Source: Promethearchaeota archaeon
GTDB taxonomy: Archaea; Asgardarchaeota; Lokiarchaeia; Sigynarchaeales; MK-D1
DNA: 30,481 nt
Reading direction: 5' to 3'
Assembly: GCA_016839865.1 (NCBI GenBank)
Contig: JAEOTN010000260.1
Coordinates: forward strand, 1 to 30,481
Shown: positions 1 to 7,273 of the stretch, one piece after another
Position numbering within the stretch: the stretch's first letter is position 1
Layout: every line of letters starts with the position of its first letter
Notes under the pieces: generated by a model
What the model was told of the DNA's origin: nothing
What the model saw: the letters and a program-made list of their open reading frames with translations, nothing else
Database searches by the model: none
Position numbers and translations under genes: made by a program

Positions 1-53
1 ATAGCGATTGATTCGTAATCAATAGGTCGAGGGTTCAATTCCCTCCGGAGGCT
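1..53 (+). tRNA. tRNA-Thr (CGU anticodon), 3' part, cut by window edge
   Basis: Only the 3' two thirds are in the window. The anticodon stem is ATTGA (7-11) paired with TCAAT (19-23), around a 7-nt loop TTCGTAA with anticodon CGT at 14-16. The T stem GAGGG (29-33) pairs with CCCTC (41-45) around loop TTCAATT. CGGAGGC (46-52) would be the 3' acceptor strand, and T53 the discriminator, which fits archaeal tRNA-Thr. The short variable region is class I. No CCA is encoded; a T-run follows directly. The 5' acceptor strand lies outside the window, so acceptor pairing cannot be checked. Confidence 0.88.
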
Positions 54-60
54 TTTTTTT
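53..60 (+). terminator. T-run terminator after tRNA-Thr
   Basis: Eight consecutive T residues start at the discriminator base, just before the convergent orc1/cdc6 stop codon at 63-65. Archaeal RNA polymerase typically terminates at such T-runs. No hairpin other than the tRNA itself precedes it. Confidence 0.6.
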
Positions 61-62
61 CC

Positions 63-1346
63 TCACAACAATGCCTTGTATTTATTACCTTCCAGATCAA
101 GATTAATATCTGAGCGTCGTATATGTGCAGGAATGTAATCTAACACAGCTTTACAACGATCGTCATCTTCTAAACCGTGTTTTAATTGCTTATCTCTCAC
201 TTTTAATGCAACCATTCGGGTTCTCCCGCCCTTTCTCCCAAAAGAAACCAAACGTGAGGAAACTACACCCGATAGATCCAATTCTTTTACTAGATCTGCC
301 ACTCTTTTTGAGGTAAGAGCATTCATGCTATAGACTCGTTTACTTAGCTCTTTATAAGTATTGTAGATTTCGCCGCTATTGGATTCGGGGATCTTTTTGT
401 GCTTCTGATTTAGATATATTGAGAGTAAGATGATTTTCTGTTGAACTGGTAAATTTCGAATAAATTCCTCAGTTGTATCTTTTTCAAGTTCAAATTGAGC
501 TGAAATTACATCTTCTTGTTTTAGTACGGATTTTCCACTCCTTTCTACTATTTCTGCACATCTACGTAATAAAGAGAGTGCTCTCCGCGCATCTCCATTT
601 TCTTTTGCAGCGATAGCAGAACATAATCGAAGGGCTCCATCTTCATAACTATCATTCTGAAACGCCATTTCTGCTCTTGATTTTAAAATATCATACAATT
701 CTATTGCATTATATGCTGGAAATACTAGTTCTTCCTCACACAAACTAGACAAAACTCGCGGATCTAAATCATCTTTGAAATTTAAGATATTTGAAATACC
801 GATTAAATTTACACTAGAAAATGATAAGTTCTCATTTATTCGAGTTAGAACATAAAGGATAGAATCTTTTGATTCTTTATCTTTAAGCGAATCAATTTCA
901 TCTAGTATTATAAAGCATAATGCCTTTTTTGATTCAAGTAGAGAAATCAATTTACCTATCATTACATCACGTGGGGTTCCAGTGGGTGGTAAAGGATCAG
1001 TTTCATCTAGGAGGTTGCATAATGTGGCTAGAACCCTATAGCCTGATGTAACTTGATTACAATTAATATATATCCATGTTGGAATGGGGATTCCTATATC
1101 TAAACATTTTTGACCTAACTTGGTGCTCACATGCTTAACTACAGCAGTTTTACCCGTTCCAGTCTTACCATAGATAAACACATTAGAGGGAGTAGAATTC
1201 TTTAGTGTGCAAGCCATTATCTGTGCTATTGCCCGAATCTGGTTATTACGATGTGGTAATTCATCAGGAATAAAAGTTGCCATTAAACAGTCCCGATTTT
1301 TAAATATCTGAGGCTTCTCCAAGTAGTCATCAAAAAATTGATCCAA
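63..1346 (-). CDS. cdc6: Orc1/Cdc6-family replication initiator (AAA+ ATPase)
   Basis: This 427-aa protein has the usual archaeal Orc1/Cdc6 length and layout. It has Walker A GKTGTGKT (60-67), Walker B IILDEID (146-152), a sensor-1 segment LIGISN (181-186) and sensor-2 GDARRAL (251-257). The C-terminal winged-helix part (about 295-427) ends in a basic segment. The family binds origin repeats and loads the MCM helicase. The N-terminal segment IFKNRD...IPDELPHR is typical of the family. The start is a TTG at 1344-1346: an in-frame stop lies 11 codons upstream with no ATG between, and the next ATG (residue 22) would cut into the conserved N-terminus. It converges on tRNA-Thr, and the 232-nt AT-rich gap lies on its promoter side. 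Confidence 0.93.
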   Translation of the reverse strand: MDQFFDDYLEKPQIFKNRDCLMATFIPDELPHRNNQIRAIAQIMACTLKNSTPSNVFIYGKTGTGKTAVVKHVSTKLGQKCLDIGIPIPTWIYINCNQVTSGYRVLATLCNLLDETDPLPPTGTPRDVMIGKLISLLESKKALCFIILDEIDSLKDKESKDSILYVLTRINENLSFSSVNLIGISNILNFKDDLDPRVLSSLCEEELVFPAYNAIELYDILKSRAEMAFQNDSYEDGALRLCSAIAAKENGDARRALSLLRRCAEIVERSGKSVLKQEDVISAQFELEKDTTEEFIRNLPVQQKIILLSIYLNQKHKKIPESNSGEIYNTYKELSKRVYSMNALTSKRVADLVKELDLSGVVSSRLVSFGRKGGRTRMVALKVRDKQLKHGLEDDDRCKAVLDYIPAHIRRSDINLDLEGNKYKALL

Positions 1347-1578
1347 ATTAAATGTCTTCTGCTTATTTGTCGTTGTTTACACACCCTATTTCAATAAAAC
1401 TCGTAAATTTTCATCCAAAGTGTTTCGAATGTTACAAAATTAATAACAATTAAAGTTTATACTGTTATTTTCGAAGTTTACGATTTTATGTCGGTGAAAC
1501 AAAGAATGTTGGTGAGATATAAAAACCCAATTGTTAATTCCGTAGTTATTAAGGAAATAATAGAAAGACGTTTTGTTG
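1347..1578. other. AT-rich intergenic region upstream of orc1/cdc6; possible replication origin
   Basis: No gene is seen in these 232 nt. The centre (about 1435-1490) is very AT-rich. It is flanked by two TTTCGAA copies (1423-1429 and 1469-1475) and by CGTAAA (1402-1407) and TTTACG (1477-1482) in inverted orientation. The stretch CGGTGAAACAAAG (from 1492) loosely resembles the GTGGAAAC core of archaeal origin recognition boxes. No convincing full-length ORB with a G-string is visible. Archaeal origins often sit beside orc1/cdc6, so the assignment rests mainly on position. The region must also hold the orc1/cdc6 promoter. Confidence 0.22.
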
Positions 1579-2334
1579 TTAATCCGTTAATTTAGAGATC
1601 TCTTTTAATATGTTTGTTAGTGTTTCTCCAGCATTTTCATGAAATAGAACACTAGCTGCCGTATCGAAGGGAGTAGGTTGGTTATTGATTATGATAAGAT
1701 GCGCTCGATTTTCTAATGCATATTGTGGACAAAACGCTGCTGGAGTTACAGAGAGACTAGAACCAACAACTAAAAACACATCAGCGAGCTTAGAATGATT
1801 AAAAGATTCTCGTATTTCTTTTTCTGGTATAGGATCTCCGAAATTTACTACGGAAGAGATAATTCGTCCACCACAATTAGGACATTTGGGCTGACCTTCT
1901 TGTTCTGGATGAGTACGATATGCTTTCCCCCATTTTTTCTCATCCCAGAATCCTCCTTTCTTGAATTGTTTATCGCATTCTAAACATCGCATGAGTTCCA
2001 TATTACCGTGAAATTCTGCTATAAGATCTTCATTTACACCTGATTTCAAGTGTAAATTATCTACATTTTGGGAAATGAGAAATTTCATCTTTCCCATATT
2101 TTGAAGCTCAACGATAGCCTTATGAGCAAGATTTGGATCCACACTAGACCATTTTGGCATTTTAGGTGGTGGTAATCCTTTATCTCTTCGAGTCCAGAGC
2201 CCATTAGGTCCTCGATAATCCGGAATCCCAGACTCGGTTGAAACTCCGGCTCCAGTGAATATGACAAGGTATTGCGAATTATGAAGGAGATTTACTGCTT
2301 CTTTAATCCGTACTTCATAGTTTTCTGATGCCAT
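1579..2334 (-). CDS. Sir2-family NAD-dependent protein deacylase, SIRT6/7-like
   Basis: This 251-aa protein has the complete sirtuin motif set: the NAD-binding FTGAGVSTESGIPDYRG (26-42), SQNVDNLHLKSG (88-99), the catalytic His in EFHGN (H109), and NFGDPIP. It also has GSSLSVTPA (191-199) and IINNQPTPFD near the C-terminus. Four zinc-ligand cysteines are at C117, C120, C151 and C154. Sirtuins remove acetyl or acyl groups from lysine using NAD; in archaea chromatin proteins such as Alba are known targets. The segments RGPNGLWT and the FHGNM neighbourhood resemble eukaryotic SIRT6/SIRT7 more than SirT5-like forms; this subclass call is by eye. The ATG start at 2332-2334 is supported by the shared TATA element 27 nt upstream. 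Confidence 0.93.
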   Translation of the reverse strand: MASENYEVRIKEAVNLLHNSQYLVIFTGAGVSTESGIPDYRGPNGLWTRRDKGLPPPKMPKWSSVDPNLAHKAIVELQNMGKMKFLISQNVDNLHLKSGVNEDLIAEFHGNMELMRCLECDKQFKKGGFWDEKKWGKAYRTHPEQEGQPKCPNCGGRIISSVVNFGDPIPEKEIRESFNHSKLADVFLVVGSSLSVTPAAFCPQYALENRAHLIIINNQPTPFDTAASVLFHENAGETLTNILKEISKLTD

Positions 2335-2356
2335 TAGGATGGTGAAGAAAATCGAA

Positions 2357-2364
2357 ATTATAAA
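2357..2364. promoter_or_regulatory. Shared bidirectional TATA element between sirtuin and ketopantoate-reductase genes
   Basis: ATTATAAA on the + strand reads TTTATAAT on the - strand. Its centre (2360.5) is exactly the middle of the 52-nt gap between the divergent ATG codons at 2334 and 2387, about 26 nt from each. That is the expected spacing for leaderless archaeal transcripts in both directions. GAAA on the left could serve as part of a BRE for the + direction. Confidence 0.55.
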
Positions 2365-2386
2365 GATCTAGATCCTACTATTTGGT

Positions 2387-3418
2387 ATGGAACCTTTGAT
2401 ATTGCTATATGGAGCAGGTGCAATAGGATGCACAATATATCGTTGGTTAAAACCATTTTATAGTAATTTAACACTAGTAGCACGTGGGAAAACTGCCGAA
2501 CGAATTCGTTCTATGGGAATAAGTATCTATGAAGATAAATCTCGAAAATTAGATACAGATTCAGAAATAAATGTGATAGAATCTCTTGATGAGTTAGTTG
2601 AGGAACCGGAAATAATTGTTATTACCGTAAAAAACTACAGTCTGGAGGAAGTAAGTCATACTATTAAAGAAAAATTCCCATTAAACAAATCATTAATCGT
2701 TGCACTACAAAATGGTGTAGAGAATCTAAAAATTTTCCCAAACTACTTTTCTCGAGTAATTTACGGGGTAATTTGTTATAATGCATGGAGAGATTCCCCT
2801 CACATTATCGGGTACAAAGAAAAAGGTCCAATAATCTTAGGAACCCCTGACAATAGCTTACAAGAAGAGCTGAATATGGTTAGGAACATTTTCCAAAAAG
2901 GATTTACATGCGAAATTACTCCTCATTATTTCGATGCAGCTCATAATAAAATACTTCTAAACCTCTCGAATTCTTCTTTCACCTTACTCGGAGTTGGATT
3001 TAAGAAAATATCGTCCATGAATAAATTTAGGATATTAACCACTTCCATCACATATGAAGGGTTGAAAATTTTAAAAAAAGCAAAAATTAAACAAATAAAA
3101 CTCGGCCCCCTTCCCTCTTGGAAATTGTTACGAATCGCAGCGACTTTACCAGGCTTCATCACAAATCCAATATTCAAAAAAACGATAGAAAAATCTTCGG
3201 GTATCAATTCTATGGCACAAGATCTCCTAATCAATAAAAGGAATAAAACTGAACTTGAAAGTTTGAATGGATATTTAATTCAATTAGCGAATGAAGTTGG
3301 ATTTGACGCGAAAATTAATCAAAAACTATATGAAATATGTAAACGTGAGTTTGTAAAAAAGGATTTTCAACCATTAGACCTTGATACTGTGTGGACTGAA
3401 TTTCAAGATGTTCTCTGA
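2387..3418 (+). CDS. Ketopantoate reductase family (ApbA/PanE) NADPH oxidoreductase
   Basis: The 343-aa protein opens with a Rossmann nucleotide-binding turn, YGAGAIG (8-14). It carries the family motifs TVKNYS (80-85, Lys82) and LQNGVEN (107-113), then HNKILLNLSN (186-195), whose Lys188 matches the catalytic lysine. The C-terminal helical domain has SMAQDLL...TELESLNGYL, the pantoate-binding signature. The family reduces 2-dehydropantoate to pantoate for coenzyme A synthesis. In archaea the enzyme feeds pantoate kinase and phosphopantothenate synthetase, but no other CoA gene is here. Paralogues with unknown substrates exist, so the exact substrate is inferred. ATG 2387 lies 26 nt after a TATA-like box. 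Confidence 0.85.
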   Translation: MEPLILLYGAGAIGCTIYRWLKPFYSNLTLVARGKTAERIRSMGISIYEDKSRKLDTDSEINVIESLDELVEEPEIIVITVKNYSLEEVSHTIKEKFPLNKSLIVALQNGVENLKIFPNYFSRVIYGVICYNAWRDSPHIIGYKEKGPIILGTPDNSLQEELNMVRNIFQKGFTCEITPHYFDAAHNKILLNLSNSSFTLLGVGFKKISSMNKFRILTTSITYEGLKILKKAKIKQIKLGPLPSWKLLRIAATLPGFITNPIFKKTIEKSSGINSMAQDLLINKRNKTELESLNGYLIQLANEVGFDAKINQKLYEICKREFVKKDFQPLDLDTVWTEFQDVL

Positions 3419-3479
3419 GTTGACCAAAAAAAATATACCTAAGGCAGTGTATTTGTTGGATAGTAGGAGATAAGTTCCC

Positions 3480-5366
3480 ATGACTAATCAAGTGGTAGTA
3501 GCAAAGAAGAAGGATATCAAACTACGTTCTCTAATATTCACTGGTCTAGGAGGAACAATTGGTGGGACTATTTATGTTATTTTGGGGTCCACCATCGACC
3601 AAGCCGGTGCTGGAATTCTTATTTCAATAGCCTTGTTGGGAATTTTAATTATTTTTCTTGTTCAAAACTATGCAGAACTATCTTTATCTCTACCGATCCT
3701 AGGAGGAGGATATTCATTCTCACGAGAAGCAATTGGTGGATTTTCGGGATATATCATAGGTTGGTTACTCCTCTTGGGAAACATGGCATTTGCGGCTCTT
3801 TCAGGGTTAGGATTCAGACTCTCCTTATCAGTATTTTTCCCTAATCAAGAAAACCTCGTAGAAAACTATCTGTCCGTTATTGGTTTTGTCGTTATATTGA
3901 TACTAAGTATACTCAATTTAGTTACCTACAAGAACCTACAAAAAGTAATGAAAGTATTTACATGGGTGCTCATATCGGGTTTTGCTATCTATATAATCGT
4001 AGGTTTGAGTTTAGGTCCATTTTTTAATTCGGAAAATTTCAATACCTCAAACATTTTTCAAGATATTGAACCTTTGCAGGTGATGATTGTTAGTCCTGTG
4101 TTATTTGGTATTTTTTGTTTGTATGAATGGAATTCTGCTTTCGAATCCATCACAACAAGTATTGATCAAATTAGACAGCCAAGTAAGAAAATCCCTCGTG
4201 CATTTCTAATTTCTATAGCTATTGGTATTATTATTTATTTTTTAGTTAGTCTTACAACTCTTCTTAATATGGGACCTACGAGTGAATTAGCTATCATTAA
4301 TCATGAAAATCCTTTAGCAGAAACATTGAGATGGGTTATTGGACCTACAGGATTATACTTAATTGGATTTGCGGGTATGATCTCGACTATGACCTCAGCT
4401 CAAGCAGCAATCCAGCTTTCGTATCGAATTACATTTGCAATGGCGCGTGATGGTTATTTACCTAAAAGATTGGCACAATTGGATTTTGATAAACCTGCAA
4501 AAATCCCTAGAATCACCATGCTAGCCAGTTGTTTGATTATCTTGATTGCAACCTTATTCTTTAACAAGGATAATTTGCCGATATTAATTGATTTTTCAAA
4601 CTTTTCAATCATCCTTTCTATGAGTTTACTGTCATTTAGCGTGATAATTCTTAGAAAGAGAAGACCCAATCTAAAAAGGGAATATAAAACATTTCTTTAT
4701 CCAGTCATTCCGATTTTCACAGGAGTAATTTGTTTTATCTTAATCATTTTCATTGCATCGAAAGGTTTGGCAGTAGGAATTTTGATGACACTATTTGGTG
4801 TTGTGATTTATGGACTGAAACTTGCTAAACGAGAACGTATAATATTGATGATGAGTGGAACAAAAATTGCGGCAATATTACTAACTGTACTAGTCTTAAT
4901 ATTCGCAAAAAATGACTTTACATCTACAAATCCCGTGTTTAAATCCTTTATCGAATCCACAGATGGCATAATTATCATTGTAATTTGTGCAATCTCTTTA
5001 ATCACCATCATCTTTGATATCCGACCCTTAGATTCCATGATCAGACAACGTACTAAAAAAATTGATAAAGATGCACAAGTAGTATCGGAAATCGTGGAAC
5101 TTGGGGGTAAGAAAAGGGAGGTTATCTATCGTTTTAATGTGATATTGGGTATTGTTCTCTTCATTATGGCAGGGATTATGTTTTTTTATGTAATTCTTGT
5201 AGGAACTCAACCAGATGCGATTCTCATTATTGAAGACAAGTTTTTTGGCACAAGCAATATGCAACAAATCGCTTTTGTTGTATTTACTTTGTTTGGAATA
5301 ATTTTGTGCTTAAATGGATTTAAGAGGATCTTCCTCGAAATAGAGAGTCGTAAAATTAAAATCTAA
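3480..5366 (+). CDS. APC-superfamily amino-acid permease
   Basis: This 628-aa integral membrane protein has at least 12 hydrophobic segments, probably 14. The N-terminal GGTIGGTIYVILGS segment, with glycines in the first unwound helix, matches the APC substrate-binding motif. YRITFAMARDGYLPKRL (about 314-330) is the conserved APC loop after TM8. The family imports amino acids or polyamines by proton or sodium symport, or exchanges them. The extra C-terminal part (after about residue 470) has further membrane helices and a charged cytoplasmic stretch with EIVELGGKKREVIY. A ribosome-binding AGGAGA (3465-3470) lies 9 nt before ATG 3480, and an AAATATA box (3431-3437) suggests a short leader. The substrate cannot be read from the sequence. 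Confidence 0.88.
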   Translation: MTNQVVVAKKKDIKLRSLIFTGLGGTIGGTIYVILGSTIDQAGAGILISIALLGILIIFLVQNYAELSLSLPILGGGYSFSREAIGGFSGYIIGWLLLLGNMAFAALSGLGFRLSLSVFFPNQENLVENYLSVIGFVVILILSILNLVTYKNLQKVMKVFTWVLISGFAIYIIVGLSLGPFFNSENFNTSNIFQDIEPLQVMIVSPVLFGIFCLYEWNSAFESITTSIDQIRQPSKKIPRAFLISIAIGIIIYFLVSLTTLLNMGPTSELAIINHENPLAETLRWVIGPTGLYLIGFAGMISTMTSAQAAIQLSYRITFAMARDGYLPKRLAQLDFDKPAKIPRITMLASCLIILIATLFFNKDNLPILIDFSNFSIILSMSLLSFSVIILRKRRPNLKREYKTFLYPVIPIFTGVICFILIIFIASKGLAVGILMTLFGVVIYGLKLAKRERIILMMSGTKIAAILLTVLVLIFAKNDFTSTNPVFKSFIESTDGIIIIVICAISLITIIFDIRPLDSMIRQRTKKIDKDAQVVSEIVELGGKKREVIYRFNVILGIVLFIMAGIMFFYVILVGTQPDAILIIEDKFFGTSNMQQIAFVVFTLFGIILCLNGFKRIFLEIESRKIKI

Positions 5367-5420
5367 ATAAACACAGTGAACACTTACTTTCTTAAGTTAT
5401 TAACAGAAAAACGAAAACAT

Positions 5421-5524
5421 GCAGAGATAGCCAAGCCAGGTTTACGGCGCCAGAATCGTTATCGATTGGCGAGACCGAGGCTCTGGTTCATAGAGAAGCG
5501 GGGGTTCAAATCCCTCTCTCTGCA
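5421..5524 (+). tRNA. tRNA-Leu (GAG) with 20-nt intron; CCA encoded at 5525-5527
   Basis: Acceptor GCAGAGA (5421-5427) pairs perfectly with TCTCTGC (5517-5523), followed by discriminator A and encoded CCA. The D arm closely follows archaeal tRNA-Leu. The anticodon stem is CCAGA/TCTGG (5450-5454/5482-5486), the variable arm is long (class II, stem TTC/GAA), and the T arm holds GGTTCAAATCC. Twenty-seven nt lie between the anticodon stem halves, so 20 must be removed. A bulge-helix-bulge fold predicts the intron at 5454-5473: CGG/CCG outer helix, CGCC/GGCG central 4 bp, and AGA bulges on both sides. This would place it at the non-canonical position 30/31. The mature loop would be CCGAGGC with anticodon GAG at 5477-5479. 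A cut after 5456 would keep U33 and also give GAG, but lacks the bulge fold. Confidence 0.85.
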
Positions 5525-5570
5525 CCACCTATTCTTCAATAGCCATTAATAATATAATAAGAAAAAAGAT

Positions 5571-6296
5571 TTAGTTACGACGATATATTTTTGTACCACA
5601 ATCTTCACAAAATGTGAATCTCTTGTCTAAAAGAACATATTTCATCCTATCGCTGAAGGAGGCTCCGCAATGTGGGCAAAAGCTTTCATTTACTTCCGAT
5701 TGAACTGCAGGATTAGATTCTATGTATTGAGGGACTTCTTCCACTTCAGGTTCAGGTTCTTTATAGTACACTTGTGGTTCCGGTTGAACAGATACTTGAG
5801 TATTAGATTCAACCACAGGTTTAGGTTCTTTGATTATTACAACAGGAGCATTTTGTGCGGCTGTTGGTTGATGTTGTGTGGTATATGTAACGGTTTCGAC
5901 TGCTTTCCCGTCACTTTTAACCGGATACATTCGTGAAACGAACCACTTTATATTTTCCTCTGAACGATTCCAATATCGAGGGATGTTTTTCGGTCCTGAA
6001 ATTGCCACTAACGGCAACCCTAATAATACAAATGTTAGGTAGACACTCACCACTGCGATGAGTATAGAGAATTTTATTGATTGAATGGCGATCCAGAATG
6101 CGCCATAAATCGTATATGCAATTGCCATGACTCCAAATAATAGGAATAATCCTACGAGAGCTTGAGCAGGTATCGCTAGAGATTGAAACCAAGCAATGAA
6201 GAGGTTCCAATATTGTATGATATAATCCATGATAATGTCCCAATCGCTTCCAAACATAATTTTTTCATCTAAGTTAATTTTATGATCTAAATACAT
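5571..6296 (-). CDS. Membrane protein with C-terminal zinc ribbon, function unknown
   Basis: I do not recognise this 241-aa protein. It has an amphipathic N-terminus and two hydrophobic segments (about 44-66 and 76-100). A positively charged juxtamembrane part (NIPRYWNR) follows, then a low-complexity Pro/Glu/Val-rich linker (about 130-205). It ends with a treble-clef or zinc-ribbon motif with CPHC (207-210) and CEDC (230-233). The topology suggests a two-helix anchor with the long linker and zinc ribbon in the cytoplasm. Such terminal ribbons often bind protein or nucleic acid, but nothing here identifies a partner. ATG 6294-6296 is the first in-frame ATG. The gene follows tRNA-Leu convergently. 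Confidence 0.8.
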   Translation of the reverse strand: MYLDHKINLDEKIMFGSDWDIIMDYIIQYWNLFIAWFQSLAIPAQALVGLFLLFGVMAIAYTIYGAFWIAIQSIKFSILIAVVSVYLTFVLLGLPLVAISGPKNIPRYWNRSEENIKWFVSRMYPVKSDGKAVETVTYTTQHQPTAAQNAPVVIIKEPKPVVESNTQVSVQPEPQVYYKEPEPEVEEVPQYIESNPAVQSEVNESFCPHCGASFSDRMKYVLLDKRFTFCEDCGTKIYRRN

Positions 6297-6357
6297 GATG
6301 GTTTATACTAAAAAAAATCCAAGGGCAACAATTAGCAAATTTGATCTTTCTTTTAAC

Positions 6358-7218
6358 TTAATCAACTTGTGGAATCCAACTAATCGTGTAATGATAGTCT
6401 TCTGGAATTTTTTCAACATCTGGTGAAATTTGTTTCCATTTTCCATCCTTTTCAAAATTTCGCATCGCTAATTCAAAATGACACATTGCTATCCCGATGT
6501 CGAGTTTTTGATAATTCAGAACGCGTTTGGTTCGAGGATCAATTTTAATAAAAAAATGGATCTTATTACTTTTATCTCTCACAATCCTCCAAGGTTGTTT
6601 GTTTTTTGCAGAAGGCGCTAATCGGACCATTTCTAAAGCAGACTTTAATGTGTCTTCCAGATTTTCTAGGGGTAATGGTTCAAAGGCATCCGTAAAGAAT
6701 AGAGTCTCCCAGGGTTTACGGACTTTCGCACGGATTGCTATCCGCATTATTTTTCCTAATAGTCTTCGATTTTTACTTGGAATTCCAATTGGGGAAATTG
6801 CGGGGATAATTTCCTCATCATCAAGGTTGATTTCTCTAGCTATTGTGCTCCGTTTAAAAGTTCCAGCCATCCAACAGGTACCGATATTTAATTCTGTTGC
6901 TTTCAGGATTATATGTTCAAAAATATACCCATAATCTTCCAGTGCTTTTTTTTTCTTCGGAATAGCCCCAGCTAAGAAATATTCTGCTCCTTTTATGAAT
7001 CCATATGTACCATATTCAGAGTTTATTTTGTTTTTCTCGTTATCGGGTATTTTCAAGAGCTCGAATCGAGCTTTATTCCCAAATGGCCCTACTATGTTTT
7101 TTGAATTGATAAATTCCTTTAATTGGCTTATAATTTCAAGAGATATTGGAGAATTTCGATCATAAGTCCGCCACGAACTTCGTTGTTTAATTACATCAAG
7201 AATATTTGAATTGTTCAT
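6358..7218 (-). CDS. Nitroreductase-family flavoprotein (TM1586-like)
   Basis: The 286-aa protein starts with ILDVIKQRSSWRTYDRNSPIS, the usual nitroreductase N-terminus (R-S-x-R-x-Y/F contacting FMN). It has RLAPSAKNKQPWRIV near residues 204-218, another family hallmark. The length (normally about 180-220 aa) and the arrangement suggest the longer 'TM nitroreductase' branch, in which one polypeptide carries two half-domains. Members reduce substrates with NAD(P)H through FMN; the physiological substrate is generally unknown. The gene is divergent from purL with a 55-nt gap. An A-rich stretch about 30 nt upstream on the minus strand may serve as its TATA box. Confidence 0.8.
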   Translation of the reverse strand: MNNSNILDVIKQRSSWRTYDRNSPISLEIISQLKEFINSKNIVGPFGNKARFELLKIPDNEKNKINSEYGTYGFIKGAEYFLAGAIPKKKKALEDYGYIFEHIILKATELNIGTCWMAGTFKRSTIAREINLDDEEIIPAISPIGIPSKNRRLLGKIMRIAIRAKVRKPWETLFFTDAFEPLPLENLEDTLKSALEMVRLAPSAKNKQPWRIVRDKSNKIHFFIKIDPRTKRVLNYQKLDIGIAMCHFELAMRNFEKDGKWKQISPDVEKIPEDYHYTISWIPQVD

Positions 7219-7244
7219 ATACTAATTGTTTTGAGCTATGTTAC

Positions 7245-7252
7245 TTTTTATT
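7245..7252 (+). promoter_or_regulatory. TATA-like box for the purL-purQ operon
   Basis: TTTTTAT lies about 25 nt before ATG 7274, fitting a leaderless transcript. This supports starting PurL at 7274 rather than at the in-frame ATG 7238, which would lie upstream of this promoter. Confidence 0.45.
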
Positions 7253-7273
7253 TCTTCTTTCTTTAATCTAAAT

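Noticed and set aside
5450..5486. Second tRNA-Thr(CGU) from a canonical 37/38 intron in the 5421-5524 tRNA
   Set aside because: A cut at 37/38 would give anticodon CGT, but with a pyrimidine at 37 and a class II variable arm, which do not fit tRNA-Thr. The D arm and variable arm fit tRNA-Leu.
7238..7273. Longer PurL start at ATG 7238
   Set aside because: The extra 12 residues are hydrophobic and unlike PurS, and the likely TATA box lies inside them. ATG 7274 is better placed.
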